Below the pieces are notes generated by a model. It saw nothing but the letters and a program-made list of their open reading frames with translations. It did not search any database and had not been told where the DNA came from. A DNA stretch of 64,000 bases from NCBI RefSeq assembly GCF_001695625.1, contig NZ_MBPN01000002.1, positions 1-64,000 of the forward strand, read 5' to 3'. Positions 26,555 to 35,004 of this stretch are shown in pieces. The stretch comes from Pseudomonas defluvii (GTDB lineage Bacteria; Pseudomonadota; Gammaproteobacteria; Pseudomonadales; Pseudomonadaceae). Both the position numbers and the translations under genes were made by a program. Every line of letters starts with the position of its first letter. Position 1 is the stretch's first letter.

Positions 26555-27025
26555 TCAGAGATCGTAACGGAAGCTATCGACGTAACCGTTGCCCGACGTG
26601 GCCTTGCCTGAACCTTCGCGGGTCAGCGGCACCTGAACTTCGGCGCTGTTTTCGCGCTTGTCTTCCACCGCAGTATCGATGCGGATTTGATAGCCGGCGT
26701 CGATCAATGCATCAGCAATGTCCACCGACACTTTCAGCGTTTCACCACTGCCGACGCTGGCACCACTGACGCCGTCGAATTCGGCAGCATTCAGGCCGCT
26801 GCCACGGGCCCAGTCACGCAGATGCTTGTAGTACTTGGCCTTCTTGCCGGCCACCCACAGGGTACGTTCGTACTTGCCCTGAGCATCGGTCAGGTAAATG
26901 GCAACATAGGCACCGTTGCCCCGATAGGATTGCAAGGTGCTGGTGAGGGTGACTTCCCGAGCGTGAGCAAATGCTGGGGCAGCGGCGACACCCGCGAGTG
27001 CAAGGGAAAAGACAGCCTTTTTCAT
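26555..27025 (-). CDS. DUF2271 periplasmic protein, probable flavinylated electron carrier
   Basis: A 156-residue secreted protein: MKKAVFSLALAGVAAAPAFA is a signal peptide. The mature part begins REVTLTSTLQSY and has KYERTLWVAGKKAKYYKHLRDW, typical of DUF2271. Residues 84-90 read DGVSGAS, matching the D-x-x-(S/T)-G-A-(S/T) motif to which ApbE attaches FMN; the acceptor would be Ser90. The start at 27025 has GAGGG upstream. As first gene of the operon with the PepSY reductase and ApbE, it probably serves as the periplasmic flavin acceptor. Its final electron acceptor is unknown. Confidence 0.88.
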   Translation of the reverse strand: MKKAVFSLALAGVAAAPAFAHAREVTLTSTLQSYRGNGAYVAIYLTDAQGKYERTLWVAGKKAKYYKHLRDWARGSGLNAAEFDGVSGASVGSGETLKVSVDIADALIDAGYQIRIDTAVEDKRENSAEVQVPLTREGSGKATSGNGYVDSFRYDL

Positions 27026-27159
27026 CGAGAAGCCCTCAGGCAGAGGAAAAGATGACTTCACGATAACGGCCATTACTTAATGGAAGCTGAACAGGCTTTC
27101 AGCGGTGCTTAAGGGTTCCTTAAGGTGCTTGTGCACCAACAGCGCGGGTACGGGCCAGG

Positions 27160-28350
27160 TCAGTCAACGCGCGTTTTGCCCAACAGCAGGAGCAATGACA
27201 GCGCCGAAAACACGGCACCGGCGTAGAACGCCATCGCCGCACCATAGGCTTGCCAAAGCCAGCCGGCAATCACACTCGCCAGCAGCAAGGCCAGCCCACC
27301 GACCAGGTTGAACACCCCGAATGCCGTGCCTTTCAGAGCGGCGGGCGTGGTATCGGCGACCAGTGTGGCCAGCGTGCCCTGGCTAAAGCCCATGTGCAGC
27401 CCCCACAGCGCAACGCCGACCATCATCGCCCAGGCGCTTTGGGCATGCGCCAGAACAACGTCCGCCAGTATCAGCAACACCAGGCTCATGGACAACAGCG
27501 ACGTGCGGCTCACGCGGTCAGACCACTTACCGACCGGGTATGCCGACACCATGTAGAAACCCGCCATCACCACCATGACCACAGGCACCCAGGTGGCCGC
27601 GAAACCTGCCTGCTGCGCACGCAGGATCAAAAACGCCTCACTGAAACGTGCCAGTGAAAATACCGCACCAATGGCCACGACCCACCAGTACTCGGCGGAA
27701 AACTGCTTCAACGAGGCCATTCGCAACGGCGCACGGAAGTGCCGCTCGCCAGCCTCATGGACAGGCTCGCGGATCCCCACCAGTAACAACCCGACGGCCA
27801 GCGCTGCTGGAATCACGGCAAACCACAGAACCGACGAAATCGCCCCGGCAAAGACGGTCATCAGCAGAATGGCCAGCAGCGGCCCGAGAAAGGCACCCAC
27901 GGTGTCCATCGCCTGGCGCAAGCCAAAGCAGGCACCGCGAATGGCGGCGGGCGCCACATCGGCGACCAGTGCGTCGCGTGGCGCCCCGCGTATACCTTTG
28001 CCGATCCGGTCCAGAATACGTGCGGTAAATACCACACCTGCCGAACTGGCCAGCGGGAACAGTGGCTTGGTCAGGGCCGCAAGCCCATAGCCAAGCAACA
28101 ACAATTCCTTGCGCCGCCCGATGAAGTCGCTGAACGCCCCGGAAAACACTTTCACGATCAGGGCGGTGGCTTCTGCCACCCCTTCGATGATGCCTACCGC
28201 CAGGATGCTGATGCCGAGCTCACCTACCAGATACAGTGGCAACAGGCTATGCACCAGCTCGGACGACAGGTCCATGAACAGGCTGACAAAACCCAGCGTC
28301 CAGACCGTTCGCGGGATACGTGGAAGCGAACGATCGGCCCCCCTGTTCAT
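27160..28350 (-). CDS. Major facilitator superfamily transporter
   Basis: A 396-residue, twelve-segment MFS protein. The start ATG at 28350 has AGGGGG eight bases upstream. It carries a loop 2-3 motif (GAFSDFIGRRKELLLLG) and its second-half counterpart (YPVGKWSDRVSRTSLL), with RILDRIGKGIRGAPRDAL in loop 4-5. The latter stretch is common in a group of Pseudomonas MFS proteins of unknown substrate. It ends 135 bases before the DUF2271 operon on the same strand, so joint transcription is unlikely but possible. Confidence 0.85.
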   Translation of the reverse strand: MNRGADRSLPRIPRTVWTLGFVSLFMDLSSELVHSLLPLYLVGELGISILAVGIIEGVAEATALIVKVFSGAFSDFIGRRKELLLLGYGLAALTKPLFPLASSAGVVFTARILDRIGKGIRGAPRDALVADVAPAAIRGACFGLRQAMDTVGAFLGPLLAILLMTVFAGAISSVLWFAVIPAALAVGLLLVGIREPVHEAGERHFRAPLRMASLKQFSAEYWWVVAIGAVFSLARFSEAFLILRAQQAGFAATWVPVVMVVMAGFYMVSAYPVGKWSDRVSRTSLLSMSLVLLILADVVLAHAQSAWAMMVGVALWGLHMGFSQGTLATLVADTTPAALKGTAFGVFNLVGGLALLLASVIAGWLWQAYGAAMAFYAGAVFSALSLLLLLGKTRVD

Positions 28351-28467
28351 CGAGTAGCCCCCTGACGATGACCTTGGCCGGCGGGAACACACCCGCCGCG
28401 GATGCAACCAGAGCATAGTCGATCGCCCCGCCCGCCTCCTGCGCCTTGGCCCTCGTCATGTTTGGGA

Positions 28468-29622
28468 TTACGCCAGGACCTCCGGCTCGTTCACCGTGGG
28501 TTTTACCGTCGCCCGTGCGTCGAAAGCGCCACCCGTCAGCACTTGATCGGCAAGCGTCACCGGCTTTTTCCCAGGCAACAGCGGGAACACCAGTTCGGCA
28601 AAGCGAATCGACTCTTCCAAATGCGGGTAACCCGACAGTACGAAACTGTCGACACCCAGTTCGGCGTACTCCTGCAAGCGCGCCGCAACCGTTTGTGGGT
28701 CGCCGACCAATGCCGTACCCGCGCCGCCACGCACCAGACCGACCCCGGCCCACAGGTTCGGGCTGACTTCCAGTTGGTCGCGCCGCCCGCCGTGCAAGGC
28801 AGCCATGCGTCGTTGGCCTTCGGAGTCCATGCGGGCGTAGTTGGCCTGGGCGCTGGCAATGGTGTCGTCGTCCAGGTGGCTGATCAGCCGTTCGGCGGCA
28901 GCCCAGGCTTGCTCGGTGGTCTCGCGCACGATCACATGCAGACGCACGCCAAAACGCACTGTACGCCCGTATTTCGCCGCACGTTCACGCACATCGGCAA
29001 TTTTTTCGGCCACCGCGGCCGGCGGTTCGCCCCAGGTCAGATAAGCATCCACGTGCTTGGCCGCCAGCTCATGGGCGGCTGCCGAGGAGCCACCGAAGTA
29101 CAGCGGTGGATAGGGTGTCTGCACTGGCGGGAAGACGTTCGAAGCCTGTTTGACGTTGACGTGTTTGCCTTGGAAATCCAGGGTCTTGCCGGCCAGCAGT
29201 TGGCGCCACACGGTAAGGAATTCGTCTGCTGCTTCGTAGCGCTGGTCGTGATCGAGGTAAACGCCCTCTGCCGCCAGCTCAGTGGCATCGCCACCGGGTA
29301 CGACATTGAGCAGCAGGCGGCCGTTCAGCGCCTGGTCGAGGGTGGCGGCTTGCCGCGCCGCCACCGTCGGGCCGCTCACCGAGGTGCGCAATGCGACCAG
29401 CAGTTTGATCCGCTGGGTCACCGGCACCAGGCTCGCAGCGGTGACCCACGGGTCCAGGCAACTGCTGCCGGTTGGAATCAACAAACCGTCGTAGCCCAGG
29501 CTTTCAGCGGTCACTGCAATCTGGCGCATGTAGGCGTTGGTCGCCGGGCGACCGGACGACGACTTGCCCAGGTAGCGGGTGTCACCAGAGGTGGGTAGAA
29601 ACCAGAAAATCTCCAAGCTCAT
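28468..29622 (-). CDS. FMNH2-dependent alkanesulfonate monooxygenase (SsuD/MsuD family)
   Basis: A 384-residue LLM-class flavin enzyme, [19 protein letters not shown] at the start, with [57 protein letters not shown] and [19 protein letters not shown], all conserved with SsuD and MsuD. These enzymes cleave sulfonates to aldehyde and sulfite using reduced FMN from a partner reductase, supplying sulfur when sulfate is scarce. No reductase or ABC transporter gene is adjacent. It is divergent from an SfnR-like regulator, which probably controls it. SsuD versus MsuD cannot be settled by eye. Confidence 0.9.
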   Translation of the reverse strand: MSLEIFWFLPTSGDTRYLGKSSSGRPATNAYMRQIAVTAESLGYDGLLIPTGSSCLDPWVTAASLVPVTQRIKLLVALRTSVSGPTVAARQAATLDQALNGRLLLNVVPGGDATELAAEGVYLDHDQRYEAADEFLTVWRQLLAGKTLDFQGKHVNVKQASNVFPPVQTPYPPLYFGGSSAAAHELAAKHVDAYLTWGEPPAAVAEKIADVRERAAKYGRTVRFGVRLHVIVRETTEQAWAAAERLISHLDDDTIASAQANYARMDSEGQRRMAALHGGRRDQLEVSPNLWAGVGLVRGGAGTALVGDPQTVAARLQEYAELGVDSFVLSGYPHLEESIRFAELVFPLLPGKKPVTLADQVLTGGAFDARATVKPTVNEPEVLA

Positions 29623-30172
29623 AGGTACAGGCCTCAATAATAAATGCGCGGCTGACAGGGCAACCCGTTCTGGCGCAAGGCGCGCGGCATCCGTGCCGTC
29701 GGTATGTTGCGCGCGCTCTGCGGCGCGCTGAGCAGCAACGTGGCTGTATGGGACAGCGGTGAGCAAGAGCTGTACCAGTTGCCGCCGGGCCTGGCTCAAA
29801 GCCTCTCGGGCCAGAGAAAACCGGCCGAGCGACCAGCGCTCATAGCCCGCTGACGGCGTGGCAACTATTGCCCAGCCAACAACACTGTTGATTGGCTGTT
29901 GCCAGGAAAACACCTGCACCGGGAACCCACAGAAAATTCCACAGGCCGCGATCCAGAGCCGCCCGGCACGTCACGGCAACGCCTTAAGCTAATAACTAAA
30001 ATGTCTTTATTTAATGTTTGTTAGATCAATTACATTCAACACCGCACACACCGATACTGTTGTGCCTTACGCAGCTCAGCAGTGTTGCCAGCCCAACAGC
30101 CCGTCTACGACTGAACGGCTGGGCGCCAAACGGGGCGCTACAAACACCGTCTTTTTACTCATAGGCCCGACC
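29623..30172. promoter_or_regulatory. Divergent regulatory gap between the sulfonate monooxygenase and SfnR-like genes
   Basis: This 550-base interval holds no convincing gene. It turns AT-rich near 29985-30035, where promoters are likely. A sigma-54 promoter for the monooxygenase would be expected with an SfnR-type activator, but I did not find a TGGCAC-N5-TTGC match with the right spacing on the leftward strand. Confidence 0.45.
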
Positions 30173-31270
30173 ATGCAACTACTCACGCTGCCGCCCTCAC
30201 CCGCACTGGCCACGTCGATCCGCGCCACTGCGCAGGTTTTCGAAGACCCTAAATCGCAAGCGCTGCTGGCGCACCTGCAACAGATCGCGCCCAGTGACGC
30301 CAGCGTGTTGATCATTGGTGAAACCGGTACCGGCAAGGAGTTGGTGGCGCGTCACCTGCACAACCTCAGTGCCCGGCGCAACAAGCCGTTTATCGCGGTG
30401 AACTGCGGCGCCTTCTCTGAAACGCTGGTGGAAGCCGAGTTGTTCGGCCACGAGAAAGGCGCCTTCACCGGCGCCTTGAGCGCCAAGGCCGGCTGGTTTG
30501 AAGAGGCCAACGGCGGCACGCTGTTCCTTGACGAGATCGGCGACTTGCCAATGCCCATCCAGGTCAAACTGTTGCGCGTGTTGCAGGAGCGGGAAGTGGT
30601 GCGCCTGGGCTCACGCAAGAGCATCCCGATCAATGTGCGGGTACTGGCCGCCACCAACGTGCAACTGGAAAAAGCGATCAATGCCGGGCATTTCCGCGAG
30701 GATCTCTACTACCGCCTGAACGTCGTCAGCCTGGAACTCAACCCTCTGCGTGAACGACCAGGCGATATCCTGCCGCTGATTCGCCACTTCATTGCCGAGT
30801 ACAGCAGACGCCTCGGCTACGGCGAGATTGTGATGGATGCCGAGGCTCAGCAGAAACTGGTGAACTATTCCTGGCCAGGCAACATTCGCGAGCTGGAAAA
30901 CGTCATTCACCACACGTTGCTGATCTGCCGTGACAACCTGATACGCGCCCATGACCTGCACTTGTCCAATTTGCGCATAGAGCGCCAGGAGAGCAGTAAC
31001 CACAACGACAGCGCCGAAGCCCTGCTGGAACAGGCCTTCCAGAAACTGTTCGAAGAGGAAAGCGGTGCACTGCATGAGCGGGTCGAAGCGCTGTTGCTGC
31101 GCGCCGCCTACCGTTTCTCCCACTACAACCAGGTGCACACCGCCAACCTGCTTGGCCTGAGCCGCAACATCACCCGGGCAATGCTGATCAAAAGCGGCGA
31201 GCTGGTGGTCAATAAGCGCCAACCCGTACAGCGCGAGACCGGTACCCGGGCATTCAACCTCTCGATCTGA
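30173..31270 (+). CDS. sfnR: Sigma-54-dependent transcriptional activator, SfnR-like
   Basis: A 365-residue NtrC-type activator without an N-terminal receiver domain, as in SfnR. The AAA+ domain shows Walker A GETGTGKELVA, the sigma-54 contact loop GAFTGA, Walker B GGTLFLDEIGDLP, and SWPGNIRELEN. The C-terminus has an HTH-like NLLGLSRNITRAML. SfnR activates sulfone/sulfonate assimilation genes during sulfur limitation; the divergent sulfonate monooxygenase fits that role. The ATG at 30173 is chosen because it gives the family N-terminus (MQLLTLPPSPALA); the frame is open further upstream but unconserved. A terminator follows at 31291. Confidence 0.85.
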   Translation: MQLLTLPPSPALATSIRATAQVFEDPKSQALLAHLQQIAPSDASVLIIGETGTGKELVARHLHNLSARRNKPFIAVNCGAFSETLVEAELFGHEKGAFTGALSAKAGWFEEANGGTLFLDEIGDLPMPIQVKLLRVLQEREVVRLGSRKSIPINVRVLAATNVQLEKAINAGHFREDLYYRLNVVSLELNPLRERPGDILPLIRHFIAEYSRRLGYGEIVMDAEAQQKLVNYSWPGNIRELENVIHHTLLICRDNLIRAHDLHLSNLRIERQESSNHNDSAEALLEQAFQKLFEEESGALHERVEALLLRAAYRFSHYNQVHTANLLGLSRNITRAMLIKSGELVVNKRQPVQRETGTRAFNLSI

Positions 31271-31290
31271 ACACCGTGATCAATATAAAG

Positions 31291-31327
31291 AAGCCCGAGA
31301 CTACCCCATCGACAGCCCCGGGCTTTT
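31291..31327 (+). terminator. Terminator after the SfnR-like gene
   Basis: AAGCCCG at 31291-31297 pairs with CGGGCTT at 31319-31325, followed by TTTT. An A-rich stretch precedes the stem, so it may also act on transcripts coming from the other strand. Confidence 0.7.
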
Positions 31328-31350
31328 CAGCTTCAATAGCGCAAGCCTCT

Positions 31351-31812
31351 TCAGCGTGGCGCGAGGTACCCCAGCAACTACACACGGTCGGCCAGCGTCG
31401 CCGCTTTTGCGATCAGCGCCTCGGCATCGCCCTGAACCGGCACGCCGACCAGCAAGCGCCCTTGGGCGCGCCCCTGAATACGCTCGACACCACCGTGCAG
31501 CAAACGGCTCTGGGGCCCCAGAGCCCGGGCAATCGCCAGCAGGTCCACTTCGTGCCGGTGGCCGCTGAACTGCAGGCTCAACAACCGTTCATCCGTCACG
31601 GCCCCCGGCCCGGCGTGCAACCGCTGTTGCAGATCGGCAGGTACGTCACTGAGCTGATGGCCCAGCAGGGTACGGGTGATCTCATGCTGTGGGTCACCGA
31701 ACAGTTGCCAGACCTCGCCCTGCTCCACCACCTCTCCACGCTCCAGCACGACCACCCGGTCGCAGATCGCCCGGATGACTTCCATTTCGTGAGTGATCAA
31801 TACTCGGCCACC
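31351..31812 (-). pseudogene. metN: Decayed 3' part of a methionine ABC transporter ATPase (metN)
   Basis: The leftward frame from about 31812 reads VLITHEMEVIRAICDRVVVLERG, EVVEQGEVW and then a NIL domain (DERLLSLQFSGHRHEVDLLAIARAL, GRLLVGVPVQGD). This is the C-terminal half of MetN, which energises D-/L-methionine import. The 5' half, including Walker A and the signature motif, is absent: the homology ends abruptly near 31812 and AT-rich unrelated sequence follows. After ADRV a TAG stop at 31378 replaces what looks like the glutamate codon before LLGYLAPR and the original stop (TGA at 31351-31353). Two independent lesions mark it as a remnant. Confidence 0.85.
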
Positions 31813-32223
31813 ACCTTCGGCGGCCTTTTGATGAGGCAGCGCAGGAACCATGCCAGTATTTTTATCCTTATATTTCAGTAACTTATGATTATTATTGAAA
31901 TCCAAGCAGTGTAAAAAGCAACAAAGTGTTGGGTGTCTGTTGCCTGGCGAACAGTTCGCCAGGGATCACCGGCACGTTACGCAGCAGAACCCCGCGATAA
32001 ACAAAAGCGATACCCGCTTAAAGATTCCCAAAAGGCCGCCCCTTCGCAGATGCAGGAATGGGGGTTGTACCGTGTGGCCTTCGGCCCGGTGATGAGTGCC
32101 GGTATGGTGGGCCTGGCGATTCTGGCCAACGGTCAGGCTAGGCGCCGTGTCAACCGGCAAAGGGATCGCTGGATTTCAGCGACCCAACGGTACCTTTGCC
32201 AGCGGCATCGTGCCCGTCACGGG
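31813..32223. other. Stretch with no recognisable intact gene, possible remnants
   Basis: The first ~100 bases are AT-rich. A perfect hairpin lies at 31943-31963 (CCTGGCGAA / TTCGCCAGG with a 3-base loop). Between about 32030 and 32220 rightward frames look protein-like but switch frame (WGLYRVAFGPVMSAGMVGLA, then GKGIAGFQRPNGTFASGIVP). I cannot name a family. The location next to a decayed metN suggests a deletion scar with debris of lost genes. Confidence 0.45.
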
Positions 32224-32505
32224 CTATTTGTTGGCGATCACTGCGGCGAGTAACGGCGCCGCCTGCTCATCGGTCAGTGCAGGGTGGATCTCCATGCTCA
32301 TGAGGTCGGTCCATTCAAGTGCCCACTTTTGCATCAACGCGGCATCGCTGGCTTCTGCGATGCCGACACCGGTCATGCGCCCGATGGCATGCCAGCGCCC
32401 CAGCAGGGTCACACCTGCGGGTGGAGCGCCTCCCGTCTTGAGAAACCGCTCGATTGCCGCGTTACGACGTTCCGACGAAATTGACCAGCTGACAATGAAT
32501 AACAT
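32224..32505 (-). CDS. DUF3303 family protein
   Basis: A 93-residue protein starting MLFIVSWSISSERRNAAIERFL at 32505, with a strong AGGAGG ribosome site. The central GRWHAIGRMTGVGIAEASD and LEWTDLMSMEIHPALTDEQA are the pattern of DUF3303, a small ferredoxin-fold-like family of unknown function. A longer open frame upstream has no homology-like content and is not used. About 78 bases upstream of its start lies a threefold TGTACAAAC repeat. Confidence 0.8.
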   Translation of the reverse strand: MLFIVSWSISSERRNAAIERFLKTGGAPPAGVTLLGRWHAIGRMTGVGIAEASDAALMQKWALEWTDLMSMEIHPALTDEQAAPLLAAVIANK

Positions 32506-33364
32506 CGGCCACCTCCTGCCAGGGATTGGCACCTGTTTTTCGGTTCGCGCACCGAGCCTGTATAACAACCCGGATACGCTGCGGTTTGTACAGTTTGTAC
32601 AGTTTGTACATTGCTCCTGAGTGAACTGAAACACTGCTCCCTTGTGAAGGCATAGCAGCCGCGAGCATTGACCGTACGACCACTGATCCTCTTTCCACGC
32701 CGCAGCGCTGGCAGCTCCAGCGTGCTTTGCTTCTGCCACCCGAGCGCTGAATGCTTGTGGAGCGTACAGCGCATGGCTTGCGAGTACACTCTGACGACAA
32801 GTATTGGGATACCAAGGTTGTAATCAGCGCGACAGGTGGGGCGTGTCATTGACCAGCACGTCCCGTTACCAGGTCGAACAGTGGCTCAGTGCTTGAGGCA
32901 GGCAGCGTCTGGACGTCCAGTCACACCTGGTGTTGAGAGGCCCAACTGCCCGCCTCAAATCAATACAGGCTTCGGGCTAGAGGCTCAGCCCGACACATCT
33001 GCGAGCCCTGGGGGGAAACAGCAATTTGGCCTTACCCTGTGATTCACAACGATTGAACGCATGGAGGTGCCACAAGCGACCCAAGATCTATTACTGACCA
33101 GCATTCCGCATACCGAAGTCATCACGGCAGAAGATGCCGATTACCTTTGGCGGGGGCGCCGGGCGGCCTACCGGCGAGGTACTGTCGATGGCCGCACTTT
33201 TGCTGGTTGCAAAGCAAGGAACTCGCGTAGCGAATTTTCTGATTGGCCAATCCTGCGATTTACCGCTGCGCAGGCATGCTGCGGCCAGTGTCGTAACGGC
33301 CGTGATTCAGGTCGTATTTGGATGCGCCTCGATCTTACCGGTCAGTATAGTCAACGCCATCCCT
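32506..33364. other. Long interval without a recognisable gene
   Basis: About 860 bases between the DUF3303 gene and the TetR gene. Open frames are short or lack ribosome sites and family resemblance on both strands. It contains the 9-base repeat at 32585-32611. From about 33060 on, the frame leading into the TetR gene stays open (MPITFGGGAGRPTGEVL and on) but does not look like a regulator N-terminus. It may contain debris of deleted genes. Confidence 0.4.
32585..32611. repeat. Three head-to-tail copies of a 9-base repeat (GTTTGTACA)
   Basis: GTTTGTACA occurs three times without a gap; each contains the palindrome TGTACA. It lies 80-106 bases upstream of the DUF3303 start codon, so it could be a cluster of operator half-sites or a slippage-prone repeat. 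Confidence 0.6.
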
Positions 33365-33958
33365 ATGCCGGAGCACCTTAAATTGGACAATACCCGTGAG
33401 CGCTTGATTGACGCGGCGATGAAGCTGTTTCTGTCACAAGGTATATACATGACGGGGGTGATGGCCATTGCCGCGATGGCGGGTGTTACCAAGATGACGC
33501 TCTACAGCCATTTCCCTTCCAAGGATGCGCTGATAGTGGCTTGCCTTGAAGAACGTGACCGACGCTGGCGCGAAGAGGTAGCGCGCACCTTGGCAGGGCA
33601 TCCTGAGCCGGTCAGTGGCATGCTCGCGTTTTTCGATTTGTATCAACGCTTTCTTTTGCAAGATAGCGAGCGTGGGTGCCTGTTCGTCAACAGTGCGGCT
33701 GAATTCCCGCAGTTTAGCCACCCTGTGCATTTGGCAGTCAGTAGACACAAGCAAGGGATACGCGAAAATCTTACTGCCTTGGCCATGAGCGCCGGTATAA
33801 GCGACCCTGACGTAGTTGCTGAGGGGCTGTTTGTCTTGCTGGAGGGCAGTTTTGTCAGCGGCGCCATGGGCCAGGACGTGCGGGTATTCGACACTGCCCG
33901 GCACGTAGCTCATTGCTGGATCCGGAAGCAGCAGGGCCAGCAGGAGCAGAGCGTATGA
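33365..33958 (+). CDS. TetR/AcrR-family repressor
   Basis: A 197-residue regulator starting MPEHLKLDNTRERLIDAAMKLF. The N-terminal HTH is clear: MAIAAMAGVTKMTLYSHFPSKDALIVACL. The C-terminal part (CLFVNSAAEFPQFSHPVH, LFVLLEGSFVSGAM) resembles the YxaF/LmrA-type ligand domain. The stop overlaps the ATG of the EamA transporter gene by four bases (ATGA), so it probably represses its own operon in response to a substrate of that transporter. Codon use looks less GC-biased than in surrounding genes. Confidence 0.9.
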   Translation: MPEHLKLDNTRERLIDAAMKLFLSQGIYMTGVMAIAAMAGVTKMTLYSHFPSKDALIVACLEERDRRWREEVARTLAGHPEPVSGMLAFFDLYQRFLLQDSERGCLFVNSAAEFPQFSHPVHLAVSRHKQGIRENLTALAMSAGISDPDVVAEGLFVLLEGSFVSGAMGQDVRVFDTARHVAHCWIRKQQGQQEQSV

Positions 33959-34932
33959 TCCTAGGCTTGTTAGCAGCCATTGCCGCTACTTTTTCATGGT
34001 CGCTGCTCTATATCTTTCCGAGTTTGGTCGGCGATTACAGCCTGTTTGATCTGGCCGTGGTGAGCTATGCCTTTGCCGGTTTAGGTAGCCTGCTCGTGCT
34101 GTTTGTTTACCGTAGCGAAGTGCGGCAATTGCAACTGAGCGACTGGGCCATTGCCGCATTGCTGGGCTTCTTGGGCTACATCGGCTACTTCTTTCTGATC
34201 ACCACTGCGGTCTTGGCAGCTGGGCCGGTGATCCCTCCGGTAATGATGGGGTCAGTACCGATCGTGCTCGCGATTGCCGGCAACATGCGAAGTTCCAGCG
34301 TGCCCTGGCGCGCCATTGCCGGGCCGCTGCTGGTCGCGGCTTTGGGCATCAGTTTGGTCAACTTGAGCGTGTTTGATTTCAGCGCCGCAAAGGTGGCGCT
34401 CCCGACCAATTCGATACTGCTCGGGCTGCTCGCATCGTTAATGGCCATTGGATTTTGGACAGGTTTTGGCCTGCTGAATGAAAGTGCTTTGGCTCAACGC
34501 CCACGCATGTCGCCCATGTTGTGGTCAGCCATGCTGATCTTCATGTGCAGCGTCGAAATGCTGGCCTTCATCCCAGTTGGGCTGTACTTGAAACTCTCCC
34601 ACTTCGCTAGCCATCCGAACGGGTTAGCAGGTACTCAGGCGCTAATCGTATGTGGGTTAATTCAGGGAGTAGGTGCCACCCTTGCAGGTGCCTGGGCGTG
34701 GTCAATTGCAACGCGGCGCCTACCTCTAGCTCTAAGCGGGCAATTGATCGCCAGCGGAACCATTTATGCAACTACGATGGGCCTTCTCATTGACCAACGA
34801 TGGCCCTCTCCTATGGAAGCAGTTGGGACAGGATTGTTATTCGTAGGGGTGGTGTGGGCTATTCACGCCTTTTATCGCAGGCAAACACGCCTCGCGACGC
34901 ATGGCGGGATAACTGATCTTGGCCAAAACTAA
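33955..34932 (+). CDS. EamA/DMT-superfamily transporter
   Basis: A 325-residue membrane protein with about ten hydrophobic segments in two repeated halves (ILGLLAAIAATFSWSLLYIFP at the start; SILLGLLASLMAIGFWTGFG for the second repeat), as in EamA drug/metabolite transporters. Start at 33955 overlaps the TetR stop. The pair is likely a transferred export unit with its own repressor. The substrate is not predictable. Confidence 0.87.
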   Translation: MILGLLAAIAATFSWSLLYIFPSLVGDYSLFDLAVVSYAFAGLGSLLVLFVYRSEVRQLQLSDWAIAALLGFLGYIGYFFLITTAVLAAGPVIPPVMMGSVPIVLAIAGNMRSSSVPWRAIAGPLLVAALGISLVNLSVFDFSAAKVALPTNSILLGLLASLMAIGFWTGFGLLNESALAQRPRMSPMLWSAMLIFMCSVEMLAFIPVGLYLKLSHFASHPNGLAGTQALIVCGLIQGVGATLAGAWAWSIATRRLPLALSGQLIASGTIYATTMGLLIDQRWPSPMEAVGTGLLFVGVVWAIHAFYRRQTRLATHGGITDLGQN

Positions 34933-35004
34933 TGCGACCGTGCCGATATGGGCATTGCATGTGTCCACTTTGGTTTGATTTGGCGGGGCACTGACGCTTC
35001 AGGC

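Noticed and set aside
29623-29919. N-terminal extension of the sulfonate monooxygenase
   Set aside because: SsuD/MsuD proteins begin at MSxxxFWFLP; the extension is Arg/Ala/Gln-rich and unconserved.
29860-29925. Sigma-54 promoter near TGGCAACTATTGCC
   Set aside because: The GG to GC distance is shorter than the 12-base spacing required on either strand.
31276-31881. A 201-codon rightward frame covering the metN remnant
   Set aside because: The leftward frame has recognisable MetN C-terminal sequence; the rightward one does not.
33061-33364. Extension of the TetR gene upstream
   Set aside because: The open frame lacks a ribosome site and the known TetR N-terminus begins at 33365.
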